NCBI GenBank assembly: GCA_019925105.1
Contig: JAHGAU010000014.1
Coordinates: 1,054,001 to 1,118,000 of the forward strand
Reading direction: 5' to 3'
Length of the DNA stretch: 64,000 nucleotides
DNA from: Niebla homalea
Taxonomy: Eukaryota > Ascomycota > Lecanoromycetes > Lecanorales > Ramalinaceae
Position numbers and translations under genes: made by a program. Every line of letters starts with the position of its first letter. Position 1 is the first letter of the stretch. Of this stretch, positions 40,213-50,098 are shown piece by piece. The notes under the pieces were generated by a model. It was not told the DNA's origin and did not search any database. It was given only the letters and a program-made list of their open reading frames with translations.

Positions 40213-40308
40213 ATTATTAAAGGAAAAAGGACCGGATAAGGTATAAAAAAAGTAAACTATATTATTAAAGGAAAAAGGACCGGATAAGGTATAAAAAAAG
40301 TAAACTAT
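40213..40308 (+). repeat. Perfect 48 bp tandem duplication inside Copia2
   Basis: Two identical 48 bp units (starting ATTATTAAAGGAAAAAGGAC), the second beginning at 40261. The units are identical despite the surrounding RIP load, so the duplication most likely arose after RIP of this element. A length of 48 bp keeps the frame, but there is no functional ORF here. Confidence 0.85.
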
Positions 40309-42459
40309 ATTATAGCTCTTAATTTAATTAAAAATAATTTAAAGCTATTATATTACGTAATATTTATTGCCTTCTTATTATTATTTAAGCTTTATAAAAA
40401 TAATAAGCCATTTTTTTATTTATTAAAATTAATAATTAAGGATATACTCCACCGTAATACCCTACCCTTTAAGCCGAAATATTATCGTTATATATTAAGA
40501 TACCTATATACCGCGGGCTTTAAGTTAGCAATCGAAGTAAAGCTTAACTTACTTAGGGTAAAAAGAATATGGAAAAAGGTCCCACTCGACCATACAGAAA
40601 AAGCGAATAAAATACCCATCTTAACTACCTAAGTATTTAAATATAAATTTAATAATAAAGGGTATCTTACAAAGTACCAAAGCGAGGCTTTATATAAAAG
40701 GTAATTTATAAAAGATTAAATATAATATATTTACCGTTATTCTGGTAATATAAGTCCTAAGAGTACTTATAATTATTATAGTTATATTCAATTTGGAAAT
40801 AAGGTAGTAAAACGCCGTTAATACGTTTATTAATAATAATATAAATGAACTTATATATATTAAATCACCGGAAAAGTATAAAGATAAAGTTTTACTTCTC
40901 CTGCTTTAAGTTTTATATAAATTAAAATAATTATTAATATTATAATTCCGGAATCTCTTATAAATATTAATAAATTTAAGCCTAAAGTAAATCCCGGAAG
41001 TTAAATATCTTTTTATTAACGATTATATAATAATTTTCTTCTTTATAAATAATATTATTGTTATTTATAATTAAGAGAATAGTTAAAAAGTAAATAACTT
41101 TTAAAGTTAATTCTTTTAAAGATATAAGATAAAAAACTTAAATAAACTTAAATAATTCTTAAGTATAAGGATAATATAAAATAAATTAATTTATTAAATC
41201 CGCTTATATTATAATAATTATATTAATAAGCTCGGTTAAATTCCATATTATAATAATAAACCGAGCTCTTAAAGTATTTTTACGTAATACTAATATATTT
41301 ATTAAGAATACCGATTAAGTAATACCTTAAAAAATTTACGTATATTAATAGTTTATTAACTTAATTAATTTTATTATTATAATAATAAAAGTAAATATAG
41401 TTTTTTTAACCTTAAAGTTATCTAAATTCCTTATAAATCCGTTACGATATTATTAAGAATTAACTATATAAGTATTATCATATTTCGCTTATATAAAGTA
41501 TTATATAATTATTTATAACGGGCGTATTAAAGATCCCTATACTATATTTATAGTTTTATTTAACATATCCTTTATTAATAATACGGAGATATAATATAAC
41601 TTATAAGGTTATATTTTTAAGCTCTTTTAAAGCTTAATTAATTGGAAAGTAATAAAGTAAAAAACGGTAATAATAGACTTTATTAAAACTGAATTCCTTA
41701 ATTTTACCTTTATAATAAAAAAGCTTATATAATAGAATTATTTCTTCGAGTTAATTATATTAAATTTATCGTATTTATTAAAGATTAAGTATAATAATAC
41801 TTAAATAATCCGTATAATTTAAAGGATAAACTTATAATTTATAATAAAACTCCGTTATATAAATATATATTATTATTAATTACGATAAAAATATTAAAAA
41901 AAACGATTAATATTAAGTATATATTTATAATAAAAATATTAACGGACAGCCTTATTAAGCTTTTATTATTATAAAAATATAAGGAATTCATTAAACTTTT
42001 AAACCTTAAAGATAATAAACCCCGGGAGACCCTTATATCGTAATATAACTCGGTAAAACCCCGGAGACGTCGTTTTTAAGAGATTTAGTTCTTAAAAAAT
42101 CACGATTATAAACCGGGTATATAATAATTTTTCTAAGTTCCCTTATTTTTACGATTTCCTTAATTTATAACTTTTTTTCGGTATATACCTAGTAATAATT
42201 ACCCAATAATATTATATAGGATAATACTTAAAGCTTTATTAAATAAATATAAAGCTCCGGAGCTAATTAATATATTAAAATTTTATTATTATTATTATTC
42301 TCCGGGTTACCGATTTTTTTTATTAAAACTTTAACTTCTTAAAAAACGTACCCTTTTTTATATAAGTTTCTCGGTTTATTAATAAGCTTAATTACAATAA
42401 AAGAGGTAACTATATAAGGATATCCAGGATTATTATTAAATAATAATCTTAAGGGGGTA

Positions 42460-42686
42460 TATTAATTTAAATATAAATATAATAATAATATTACGGGCAT
42501 AAAGTATTATTAAGCCGTTATACGAATAATATTAAGATATTTTTATAATACGTATATATCTTATTACCTAGCTATATATCCTAGACCAGCTAGGTATATC
42601 CTATAGTCTTCTTTCATAGATTTATCTTCATAGATTATACTTAATTCATACTACCCCATCATACTCATACGTCCATGCGTGTGACA
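42460..42686 (+). repeat. 3' LTR of Copia2
   Basis: A 227 bp partner of 37029-37255. Its left end is strongly RIP-mutated, and its right end (..CATACGTCCATGCGTGTGACA region) is intact, the mirror of the 5' LTR. Confidence 0.88.
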
Positions 42687-42691
42687 ATATT

Positions 42692-44821
42692 TTACCGTTT
42701 AAACGAATAAAAGCAATATCGTAGTTTTATTAAGTCTTAATTATTTAAATAGTATCTTTTAAGATTCCTATCGCTTCGGATTTATATTTATAGATATATA
42801 TTATCTAGAAATCGTTTTTATAATAAGTAATATATAAGATTTATTAGTCCCGGTTTATTATAATACTAAATTGGATAAGGTTATATATAATTTTAAAGAA
42901 AGGTTCTAAGGATATTTCTACCTTATATAATAATTTAAATACGATCCGGTAGGCTTTTAATAAGACGTAAATCTCACAATTACTTATATTTAATATTTTT
43001 ATACTATTAATAATACTTACCCTTTTAATAGCTTATAAAAGGTATTAAATTGCCTCGTTTCCGGTATATATGAATAGCTTATATTATTTACCCATTATTA
43101 TTAATTTAATAATAAGCTTATTAGTAATATTCATAATTAGGGCTATAACGACGTAAAGATCGTTATTTTTAACTCCGTTAATACTATTTTTAATAAGAAA
43201 AAGGTCGTTAACCTTTTTAATTAAAATATAAGGCTTATTTTAATACTTAAGAATACGTAAATCTTAATTAAATTTTAATTTTTTCCGTTTAAGTTTTTTA
43301 TTTCATACTAGGTTAATATAGAACCTAAGAATATACGTTATATTTAAGATAATTATTATAAAATTTTTATCTTCCGGTATTTAAATATTAACGTAAACCG
43401 ATCCGTAAACTTTAATCTTATTAAATATATTATTTATTATAACTATTTTATTAATATCGACGTTTTTTATAAATCGATCTTTGATTATATCGTTATAGAT
43501 ATAAATATTTACTTTAATATTATAAAGCCATAATATTCTTTTAATATCTATATTAATATTAAATACCCTAAAAATAGTTCCGGTAATTAATTTATTTATA
43601 ACCGTAGCTATAAATAAGTTATTACGTTATCTAAACTTAAAATTTTTAGATTTCTTTAAAGCTTTATTAACTTTTTGTTTTACCTTAAGGTCTTTAATTT
43701 TATTATTAACCTTCCTTTTAATAATAGGATTTAACTTAAAGCCCTAAGGACAACCAGGTTTATCCGTCCGTAAATAATTATATTCGTTAAATTAATATTT
43801 AATACTATAAAAGTACTCTTTTAATTTTATTGTTTTTTTTTAAAAAACAACTTACCGGTTTTATTCTTATCGGCTTTAATATTATCGTTCTAAGTATCAG
43901 CCGTAAAAATTAAGTATAAAAACTTTTATTTCCTTATAATTTCGTTAAATTAAATTGATTATAGAAATTTCTTTTTAATTTTAATAAGGGCTATAATATA
44001 GTTAATAACTTTATTAATATTTACTTATAATATATAAGCTACTATTTTATTATATAAATAAATTATAATAAAAAAGTTATAATAAACTTATTTCTTATTA
44101 TTTACTTTATTTATTCCGCTCTTCTTAATTTTAATTAATATATAATTTTATTTATCGATTTAAGCTTTAATATTTTATCGAGAACTTAATCCGGTAAAAA
44201 CTTAATTATACTCTTTTTTAACTATAAAAATATAAATTATATTGGATAATATAAATTTTATTTTAAGAGCTTAAAGTAAGCTTTATAAATATAACTTAAC
44301 GTCCTTAAGGAAGACCTTATTAATTTTTAAGACTATAAAGTAAATAAAATCGTTGATTTTAATAAAAAAAGTATCTTATTTTTTTCATTTTAAAAGTATT
44401 TCCTTATATATTAATGTATTTATTTTCTACTTTATAGTTATAGCCTATAAATCTTCTACTTTTAAATTTAATATATATTAAAGAACCGGTTTTATCAACT
44501 TCTATAATATTAAAAATTAAATTAAGAAATTTAAATTAATAAAATCTTAAATATAATAGTTATTAATACGGTTTTTAATAATTAACAATTATATATTTTA
44601 GACTTTTATAATAATAAGCTTTATTTTGGAGCTTATTTTATTTAATTTTAAAAAGGAAGGTAAGCTTCTTGTTTTTTATTTTCCGACTTTTAAGGTTATT
44701 ATCTTATAAAAGTATTAATCTTATAAACTCGATTTACGAGTTTTTGATTATAATCGTTTTACGACTTAAATAATTAATAAATAATAATAATTAAAATGGT
44801 ATACGATATTAAGCTTATAAC
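42692..44821 (-). pseudogene. 5' (gag side) internal part of Copia-M
   Basis: This lies between Copia2 and the right LTR of Copia-M and would encode gag, protease and the start of integrase on the - strand. The first bases inside the LTR on the - strand read GTTATAAGC, similar to the primer-binding position of Copia2. No domain could be read with confidence because of the density of stops. Confidence 0.55.
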
Positions 44822-45035
44822 TGTCAGATATGTAAACGTACTTAAAGTATAAAGTAATATATATATATATATAAGATTTATAAGTAAACTATATAGGAAA
44901 GACGGATTTAGTCTATATAATATATATAGGTATACTAATATATACGGCCTATATACTCAGATATATATATGTTGTCCGGGTACCTGGGTATGACACGGTT
45001 GAGGCCTGGTCAACACTGCAGCAGCAATGCTGACA
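44822..45035 (-). repeat. Right (5') LTR of Copia-M
   Basis: A 214 bp partner of 20138-20351. Its outer right end is unmutated (GGTCAACACTGCAGCAGC.., ending TGACA), and its inner left end is RIP-mutated. It is followed by TSD AGAGA at 45036-45040. Confidence 0.88.
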
Positions 45036-45040
45036 AGAGA

Positions 45041-45997
45041 TTTTCAAGGCTCGCGGGGGGGCGGCCGAATAGGCTCTGACGAGACGTCTTTTAGAAAGCG
45101 ATTAGTTCCGGGTCCTATTCGAGCTTACGGGTCTTCCGGTGGCTGGCTATTTCGTTGGTCGAGACGCTAAGGTCTATAGGATAAAATAGACTTTTTTACC
45201 GTTTAAGGTACCGGAAAGTTAAAAAATTTAAATCCTTTATAGTTTAAACGGGATCGGGAAAACGTAATTAATTATCGTATATACCCGTAAGTAATGATAT
45301 ACTTATAACGCGATCCTATAAATAAACGGGTATAATAAATATACGGTATTATATAGCTTAATTATATTTAGCCGGCTCGTAAATATTAATAAAGGCTCGG
45401 ATTCGACGGTGAATATAACGTAATAGGCTCCGGATATAAAGGTAAAAGCGGACGCGGTTTTAAGATAGGTCGCTCTAGAAAAGAACTAATAATAACTGAT
45501 AGTTTTTAATAACGTCGATTAAGACGTATACTCCGACGAAGATATTCTGGCGTATAATGTTACATCGATCTCTAAGCTTACACTTAATCAAACACTGGAG
45601 CTCCTTAGCAACCGCTCGGGCCTACACGTATCCGGCAGCGGTATAATAGGCATACTATCAGGAGGCGAAGGTAGCAGCTGATTGATTTATTGATCATATA
45701 TGAATAAGCTTATCTACCGCTTCGGCTACCTCCCATTTACTCTGGTTCAAGCGGGCATATACATGCGTATAACCAAAACAGGCTGCTTAAAATACCTTGA
45801 CCTATACGAGACCTTGTGGTCGCCGCTGGTGGCAGAGACGCCCCAATTGCGTGACTACGAGAATCGGAGCATCCAAACGATCAGGCATCAAGGATGAGTA
45901 ATCCCAAGAAAAGACTAGGAGTTATTAATATATGGTTAAAGAATAAGAGTATTTAAGTCCTATAATTAAATACGGTGGGAAAATAATCAGGAATAAT
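45041..45997 (+). pseudogene. NLR-type gene remnant: NB-ARC domain, RIP-damaged
   Basis: One + strand frame carries, in order, LPVAGYFVGRD (45136-45168, the usual lead-in to fungal NB-ARC domains), the Walker A loop LNGIGKT (45244-45264), Walker B LIVFNNVD (45496-45519, with D now N), and a GYLPFTLVQAGIYM motif (about 45724-45765, the GLPLA-type motif). The latter is followed by the open stretch ending NRSIQTIRHQG at 45897. The ~160-residue spacing from Walker A to the GLP motif fits NB-ARC. Stops such as K-I-stop-I-L-Y before Walker A are CAA/CGA-to-TAA/TGA-type changes. The block 45,540-45,900 is almost unmutated, unlike its flanks. The 5' end lies at or beyond the Copia-M insertion (left part near 20137). 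The remainder, after LINE E, carries TPRs. NLRs of this build act in fungal heterokaryon incompatibility and innate recognition; this copy is dead. Confidence 0.78.
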
Positions 45998-46010
45998 AAA
46001 TAAACTTAAA

Positions 46011-46464
46011 TACAGCCGCAAAGATGCAATGGCAGACGCCTGTCAGAAGTCCCTGGAGGAGTCAGCGGCGATAATGGTATAAAAGGGGTATATATTAAGC
46101 ACGTAAGTATTAATAAGGATATTCAGAGGTACTACGTAAGGTTAAAGTAGTATAAATATATATAGGAGCGGAAGAGCAATAAGTTTAAAGGCAGCCCCTA
46201 TAAGGATACGGTCGTAATATTATGGATTTTCTTAAGGAAATTAAAATATAAAAAGTATATAAATAGATTATTATTCTTTAAATAGCGGTTAATATCCTTT
46301 ACCTTAAGGGATAAAAGGTAAAGGCTTAATAAACGCCAGTTTTTACTTTAACGTTATAAGTATCAGGTTTTTACGGTTACTAATAAGGCCAAAAGGCCGC
46401 GTATTAAGGAACGCCGGAATTAACTTAACTAGATCCGTAATATAAATCAATCAATCAATCAATC
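46011..46464 (+). mobile_element. LINE E: 454 bp 5'-truncated LINE inserted in the NLR remnant
   Basis: It is flanked by a perfect 13 bp duplication AAATAAACTTAAA (45998-46010 and 46465-46477) and ends in (ATCA)n. It aligns with the 3' end of LINE B in reverse complement, e.g. GAGCAATAAGTTTAAAGG at 46167-46184, but is diverged beyond RIP transitions, so it is a related subfamily. 5' truncation with a full target duplication is typical target-primed insertion. Parts (46,015-46,090) are unmutated. Confidence 0.85.
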
Positions 46465-46477
46465 AAATAAACTTAAA

Positions 46478-47725
46478 AAATAAATAATAAAAGAAGATAA
46501 ATAATTATATATTATAAATAAATATATAAATAAACTAAATATCCGTTATATATACTTAAAGAGTTTAAGTAATTATATATATTAAGTAATTAATAATTTT
46601 AAGTAATTATATATATTAAGTAATTAAGTTAAATAAGTTATTTAAGCGTATAAATAATTATACGATATAAGTAAATATTAAAATTTAATAGTTTAAGACG
46701 TTAAATAATTAAAACAAGTAAGTATTTAAGGTACGTAGGTAATTAAACGATATAAGTTAATATCGGATATAAATAGTTCGTTAAATAGACTAGCCACGCC
46801 GGGAGGGAGGGTTGGGAAAGCGAGGACCTAATAGGTCCGCAAGTCTAGCATTCTGGAAGAGGCCGAGCGGATACACCGATAAGCATTGGCGTTAAAAGAA
46901 AGAGTACTGGGTAAAGAGTATTTATCGACGCTAGCGAACATAAATAATCTAGTAGACGTATTAAGTAGTCGAAGTAGTTATAAAAAGGCCGAACGGATAT
47001 ACCGATAAATATTAACGTTAAAGGAAAATATATTAAGTAAAAAGTATTTATTAACGTTAACGAATATAAGTAATCTAATAAGAATATTAAGGAAACAAAG
47101 TAAATATAAAGAGGCCGAACGGATATACTAAAAAGCGTTAATATTAAAGGAAAGCGTATTAAGTAAGGAGTATCCGGAGACGTTAATGAATATAAATAAT
47201 TTAGTAAACGCATTAAGTAGTTAAAATAGTTATAAAAAGGCCGAGCGGATATAGTAATAAAAATTAACGTTAAGCAAAAGAATATTAAGTAAAAAGTATT
47301 TATTAACGTTAATGAATATAAATAATCTAATAGGAATATTAAGTAATTAAAATAGCTACGAAAAGGGCGAGCGGATATATTAATAAGAATTAACATTAAA
47401 TAAAAGAATATTAAATAAAAAGTATTTATCAACGTTAATAAATATAAATAATTTAATAGGAGTATTAAATAATTAAAGTAATTACGAAAAGGTTAAATAA
47501 ATATATTAAAAAGCATTAATCTTAAAAGAAAATATATTAAATAAAAAGTATTTATTAACGTTAATGAATATAAATAATTTAATAAAAATATTAAATAAAT
47601 AAAGTAAATACGAAAAGGTTAAGTAGATATACTGAAAAGCGTTAACGTTAAGGGAAAGAGTATTAAGTAAAGAATATCCTAATACCCTTATTTTAATCGA
47701 TATATTATTATATTTATTAAGAAAG
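46478..47725 (+). pseudogene. NLR-type gene remnant: TPR (kinesin light chain-like) repeats
   Basis: From 46853 one + strand frame gives about seven 42-residue units of the form EAERIHR-ALALKERVLGKE followed by Y-STL-NINNLV-VLSS. This is the TPR consensus of kinesin-light-chain-like arrays at the C-terminus of fungal NB-ARC proteins. In each unit the Gln before ALALK is now a stop (CAG or CAA to TAG or TAA). Period 126 bp; the array ends near 47,725 after ..EYPNTL. It follows the NB-ARC part once LINE E is removed, in a different frame, so at least one indel or intron lies between. The interval 46,478-46,845 has no legible domain. 46,790-46,860 is unmutated and GC-rich. Confidence 0.78.
46568..46625. 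repeat. Short AT-rich tandem repeat between NB-ARC and TPR parts
   Basis: The motif AAGTAATTATATATATTAAG occurs twice, each followed by TAATTAA, about 33 bp apart. It lies within RIP-mutated sequence of the NLR remnant. It is likely a trivial duplication. Confidence 0.6.
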
Positions 47726-49676
47726 CCCCGGTGCGTTAACGAAATATATTAATCGCTCTTAAACCTAGAAATAGAACCTTACTTTTAGGATCCTAAGGGT
47801 AAAAAGCGAGATTCGCGAAAACCTTATACTCGACTTTAAAAAAAAGCTTTAGTAATTAATTATATTAACGGGTAATATAATTTAATAGTAGTAGCTATTT
47901 ATATAAGTAAATAGGCTATTTATAGGCTTTAATATTATAAAATAAATAAGCTTTAAAATGTTTAAAAACTTATATATTGAAAAAGGATTTCATTCTTTAT
48001 ATTTACAGAATATTATATAGGTTAATCCTTTTCCTTAAGCGTATAGTTAGACCCGGCTTTTTTAATAACGGTAAAGGATTACGAGTTAAATATTTTAATA
48101 ATTACCTTAAAACCTTTTTTAATAAAAAAGTATCGAAAATTTTAAAAGAATCGAAATAAGAAATTAATAAATAAATATTAAATATTACGTAATATAATTA
48201 GTATTATTATGTTTTAATTTAATAGTTTCGGGGTAATTATTGCATCCTTATTAAATAATAACTTTATATTCTTATAACTTTACTTAAATATATTTAACTT
48301 TCTTTTTAGATTTCTTTACGCCTTTACCTTTACTTTTACCTTTAATCTATATATAAACCCCTTGCTTATAAGTATTATTTGCTCGATGGTAGTTCCGAAA
48401 AAGTGTTACCACTATTATCGATCTTCCACTAATATAGGTTACCGATATTAAATAAGAATTCTCGCTTATTTTCATTATCCTTTTAACGATTATTAAGAAA
48501 TATTTATTAAGTAATTGTCTTAATTTTTAGATTAAAAGCTTTATTTATTTAATATTACCTTTTTTTTCTCCTTTATTAACTATTTTAAACGATCCCATGT
48601 ATATATTTTGACGACTTTAATAATATCTAATTGGGACTAAGCTCCTTTAGAATTTTCTAGGTGCGTAAGTAAAGATAATACTTAGTAGAGAGTTAAACCC
48701 TTAGATATATAGTTATAAATAAATCGTAACCCCTTAAATAAGATATTTTCATCCCTCGATCGTTTCATTTATTTATAAGTATCCGTCTTATAAATATAAT
48801 ATAGCCTAACTAATAATAAACGAAGTCTTTTAGACCTCTTAATTTCCCGAATACGTCCTTAAAAGCATTTAAATTATTAAGGATAAGAATCTTTTTAATA
48901 TAAAAAAAGAATTCCGCTTTAATAAGAGTACGATCGGTAATGAATAAAAGATATCTTAATAAGGTATTATAAGCGTAGCCCCTTTTACTCACGTAGCGGT
49001 TTACTTTAAGAAATAACTTAAGTAAAGTATAAGTCTTGCCTCCTTATATATATTAATTACTTATATATTTCGATCGTCGATATTCCGGGGACTTCTTTTA
49101 CTATACGTTTATACCATAAAAGTAAATCTATATAAATATTATTTATAACTTTTTATTTATAATATATTTATTGGAATATTAAATTAACTTAACGGTAAAA
49201 CTTTATAAGGCTTATAATAATATAATAAAAATAAAGTTAAAAACGGAGAATCTTAAGTATTGGTAACGTATAAAGCCCTTATACTATTTTAAAACGTTAA
49301 ATAAATATAAACTTAACGACGAATATAATATATTAAAAACCCGAAGTTAAAAGAAAAAAGGAAATAATGTTATAAATATAATTAAGAAAATTATTAATAA
49401 AAAAGACTAAAATCGAATTAAATAGGAGACCCGGAATATTAATATAAGTAATTAGAATTAAAAGAGTTTAACGCGATAATAACCGTTTATTACTTTTTAT
49501 TAATATTTAATAAGCGAAAAATAAAGAAACTCTTAATCCTTACTTTAAATAAGATATTTTAGTTTTATTATTAGGATTATTATTTAAAAATTTTATAATA
49601 AGAATATACTTAAAATATAATATAAGTTATAAACTTTTAATATTTATTTTAAAACGTTATAATTTAAAATCTTTAT
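47726..49676. other. AT-rich sequence of unknown origin
   Basis: About 2 kb of moderately RIP-like DNA to the right of the TPR remnant. Two short ORFs (47977-48159 on + and 48810-48992 on -) have no recognised motif. The - strand of about 48,300-48,990 has coding-like stretches in shifting frames (for example a DENILFKGLRFIYNYISKGL-like run), which could be a decayed gene or transposon, but I cannot name it. Confidence 0.35.
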
Positions 49677-49678
49677 TA

Positions 49679-50096
49679 CTCCGGGAAGCGGGACGGGATG
49701 GGACGGGATTTCGATTCACTTATCCCATCCCGCGTGGGACGGGATAAGGGTTAAGTCCCGTCCCATCCCATCCCTAACCCGGCGGGATGGGACAGGGATA
49801 TACCAAGATCCTAATTCTTGGCACGCTAACCGGATTAAGTGAATAATTTACTTTTAATATCGAATTTTTGGATTTTTTTAAAGGGGTTTTTAAGACTTAT
49901 ATACTATAAATAGTAAATTATATACTATAAATAGTAATTCCGTAATCTTAACGGGATCTTGGCATATCCCTATCCCATCCCGTCCTATCCCATATCAATA
50001 CGGGATAGGATAAACCTTATTCCATCCCGTCCCATCCCTATCCCGTCCCTATCCCGTCCCTATCCCATGGCATATATCCCGTCCCGCTTGCCGGAG
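49679..50096. mobile_element. 418 bp foldback/MITE-like element made of GGGAC/GGGAT repeats
   Basis: It is bounded by TA on both sides (49677-49678 and 50097-50098), as in Tc1/mariner-type insertions. The ends are inverted: CTCCGG(G/C)AAGCGGGACGGGAT on the left, its complement on the right. Each arm (about 130 bp) is filled with GGGAC, GGGAT and their complements. The arms close with an inverted pair GGGATATRCCAAGATCC (49795-49811 against 49954-49970). The AT-rich centre has two copies of CTATAAATAG about 21 bp apart. There is no ORF. It is free of RIP although it lies in RIP-mutated DNA. Confidence 0.7.
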
Positions 50097-50098
50097 TA

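Larger units (their letters stand above)
37029..42686 (+). mobile_element. Ty1/copia retrotransposon Copia2, complete outline, nested in Copia-M
   Basis: A 5658 bp element with TSD ATATT (37024-37028 and 42687-42691), 227 bp LTRs (37029-37255 and 42460-42686), termini TGTCAG..TGACA, and polypurine tract AAGGGGGTA at 42451-42459 (identical to that of Copia-M). The sequence just inside the 5' LTR starts GTTATAA. Protease is legible at about 38,460-38,770 (G-ITLHI, VVYILNFIINCL). RT begins near 40,560 with a WKKVPLDH segment and FKYKFNNKGYLTKY. The order protease, (integrase), RT is copia type. The element is destroyed by RIP. Confidence 0.88.
20138..45035 (-). mobile_element. Ty1/copia retrotransposon Copia-M, full outline including nested insertions
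   Basis: It is flanked by the 5 bp duplication AGAGA (20133-20137 and 45036-45040). The LTRs are 214 bp each (20138-20351 and 44822-45035), begin TGTCAG and end GCTGACA or its RIP form. The polypurine tract AAGGGGGTA lies on the - strand at 20360-20352, which sets the orientation. On the - strand, 22223-21960 encodes a degraded copia RT with an NAFINSLI block, and 35,650-35,900 the preceding RT segment (a KYKARL-like motif). Three insertions lie inside: 21633-21799, LINE C and Copia2. Without them Copia-M is about 5.6 kb, a normal copia length. All coding sequence is destroyed by RIP. Confidence 0.88.

Noticed and set aside
46845..47432. 195-codon - strand ORF with internal repeats, looking like a multi-pass membrane protein.
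   Set aside because: It is the reverse strand of the RIP-mutated TPR array. The repetition and hydrophobicity follow from the sense repeats.
47977..48159. 60-codon + strand ORF rich in basic and hydrophobic residues.
   Set aside because: No motif, no homologous copy in the window, and AT-driven composition. Not enough to call a gene.
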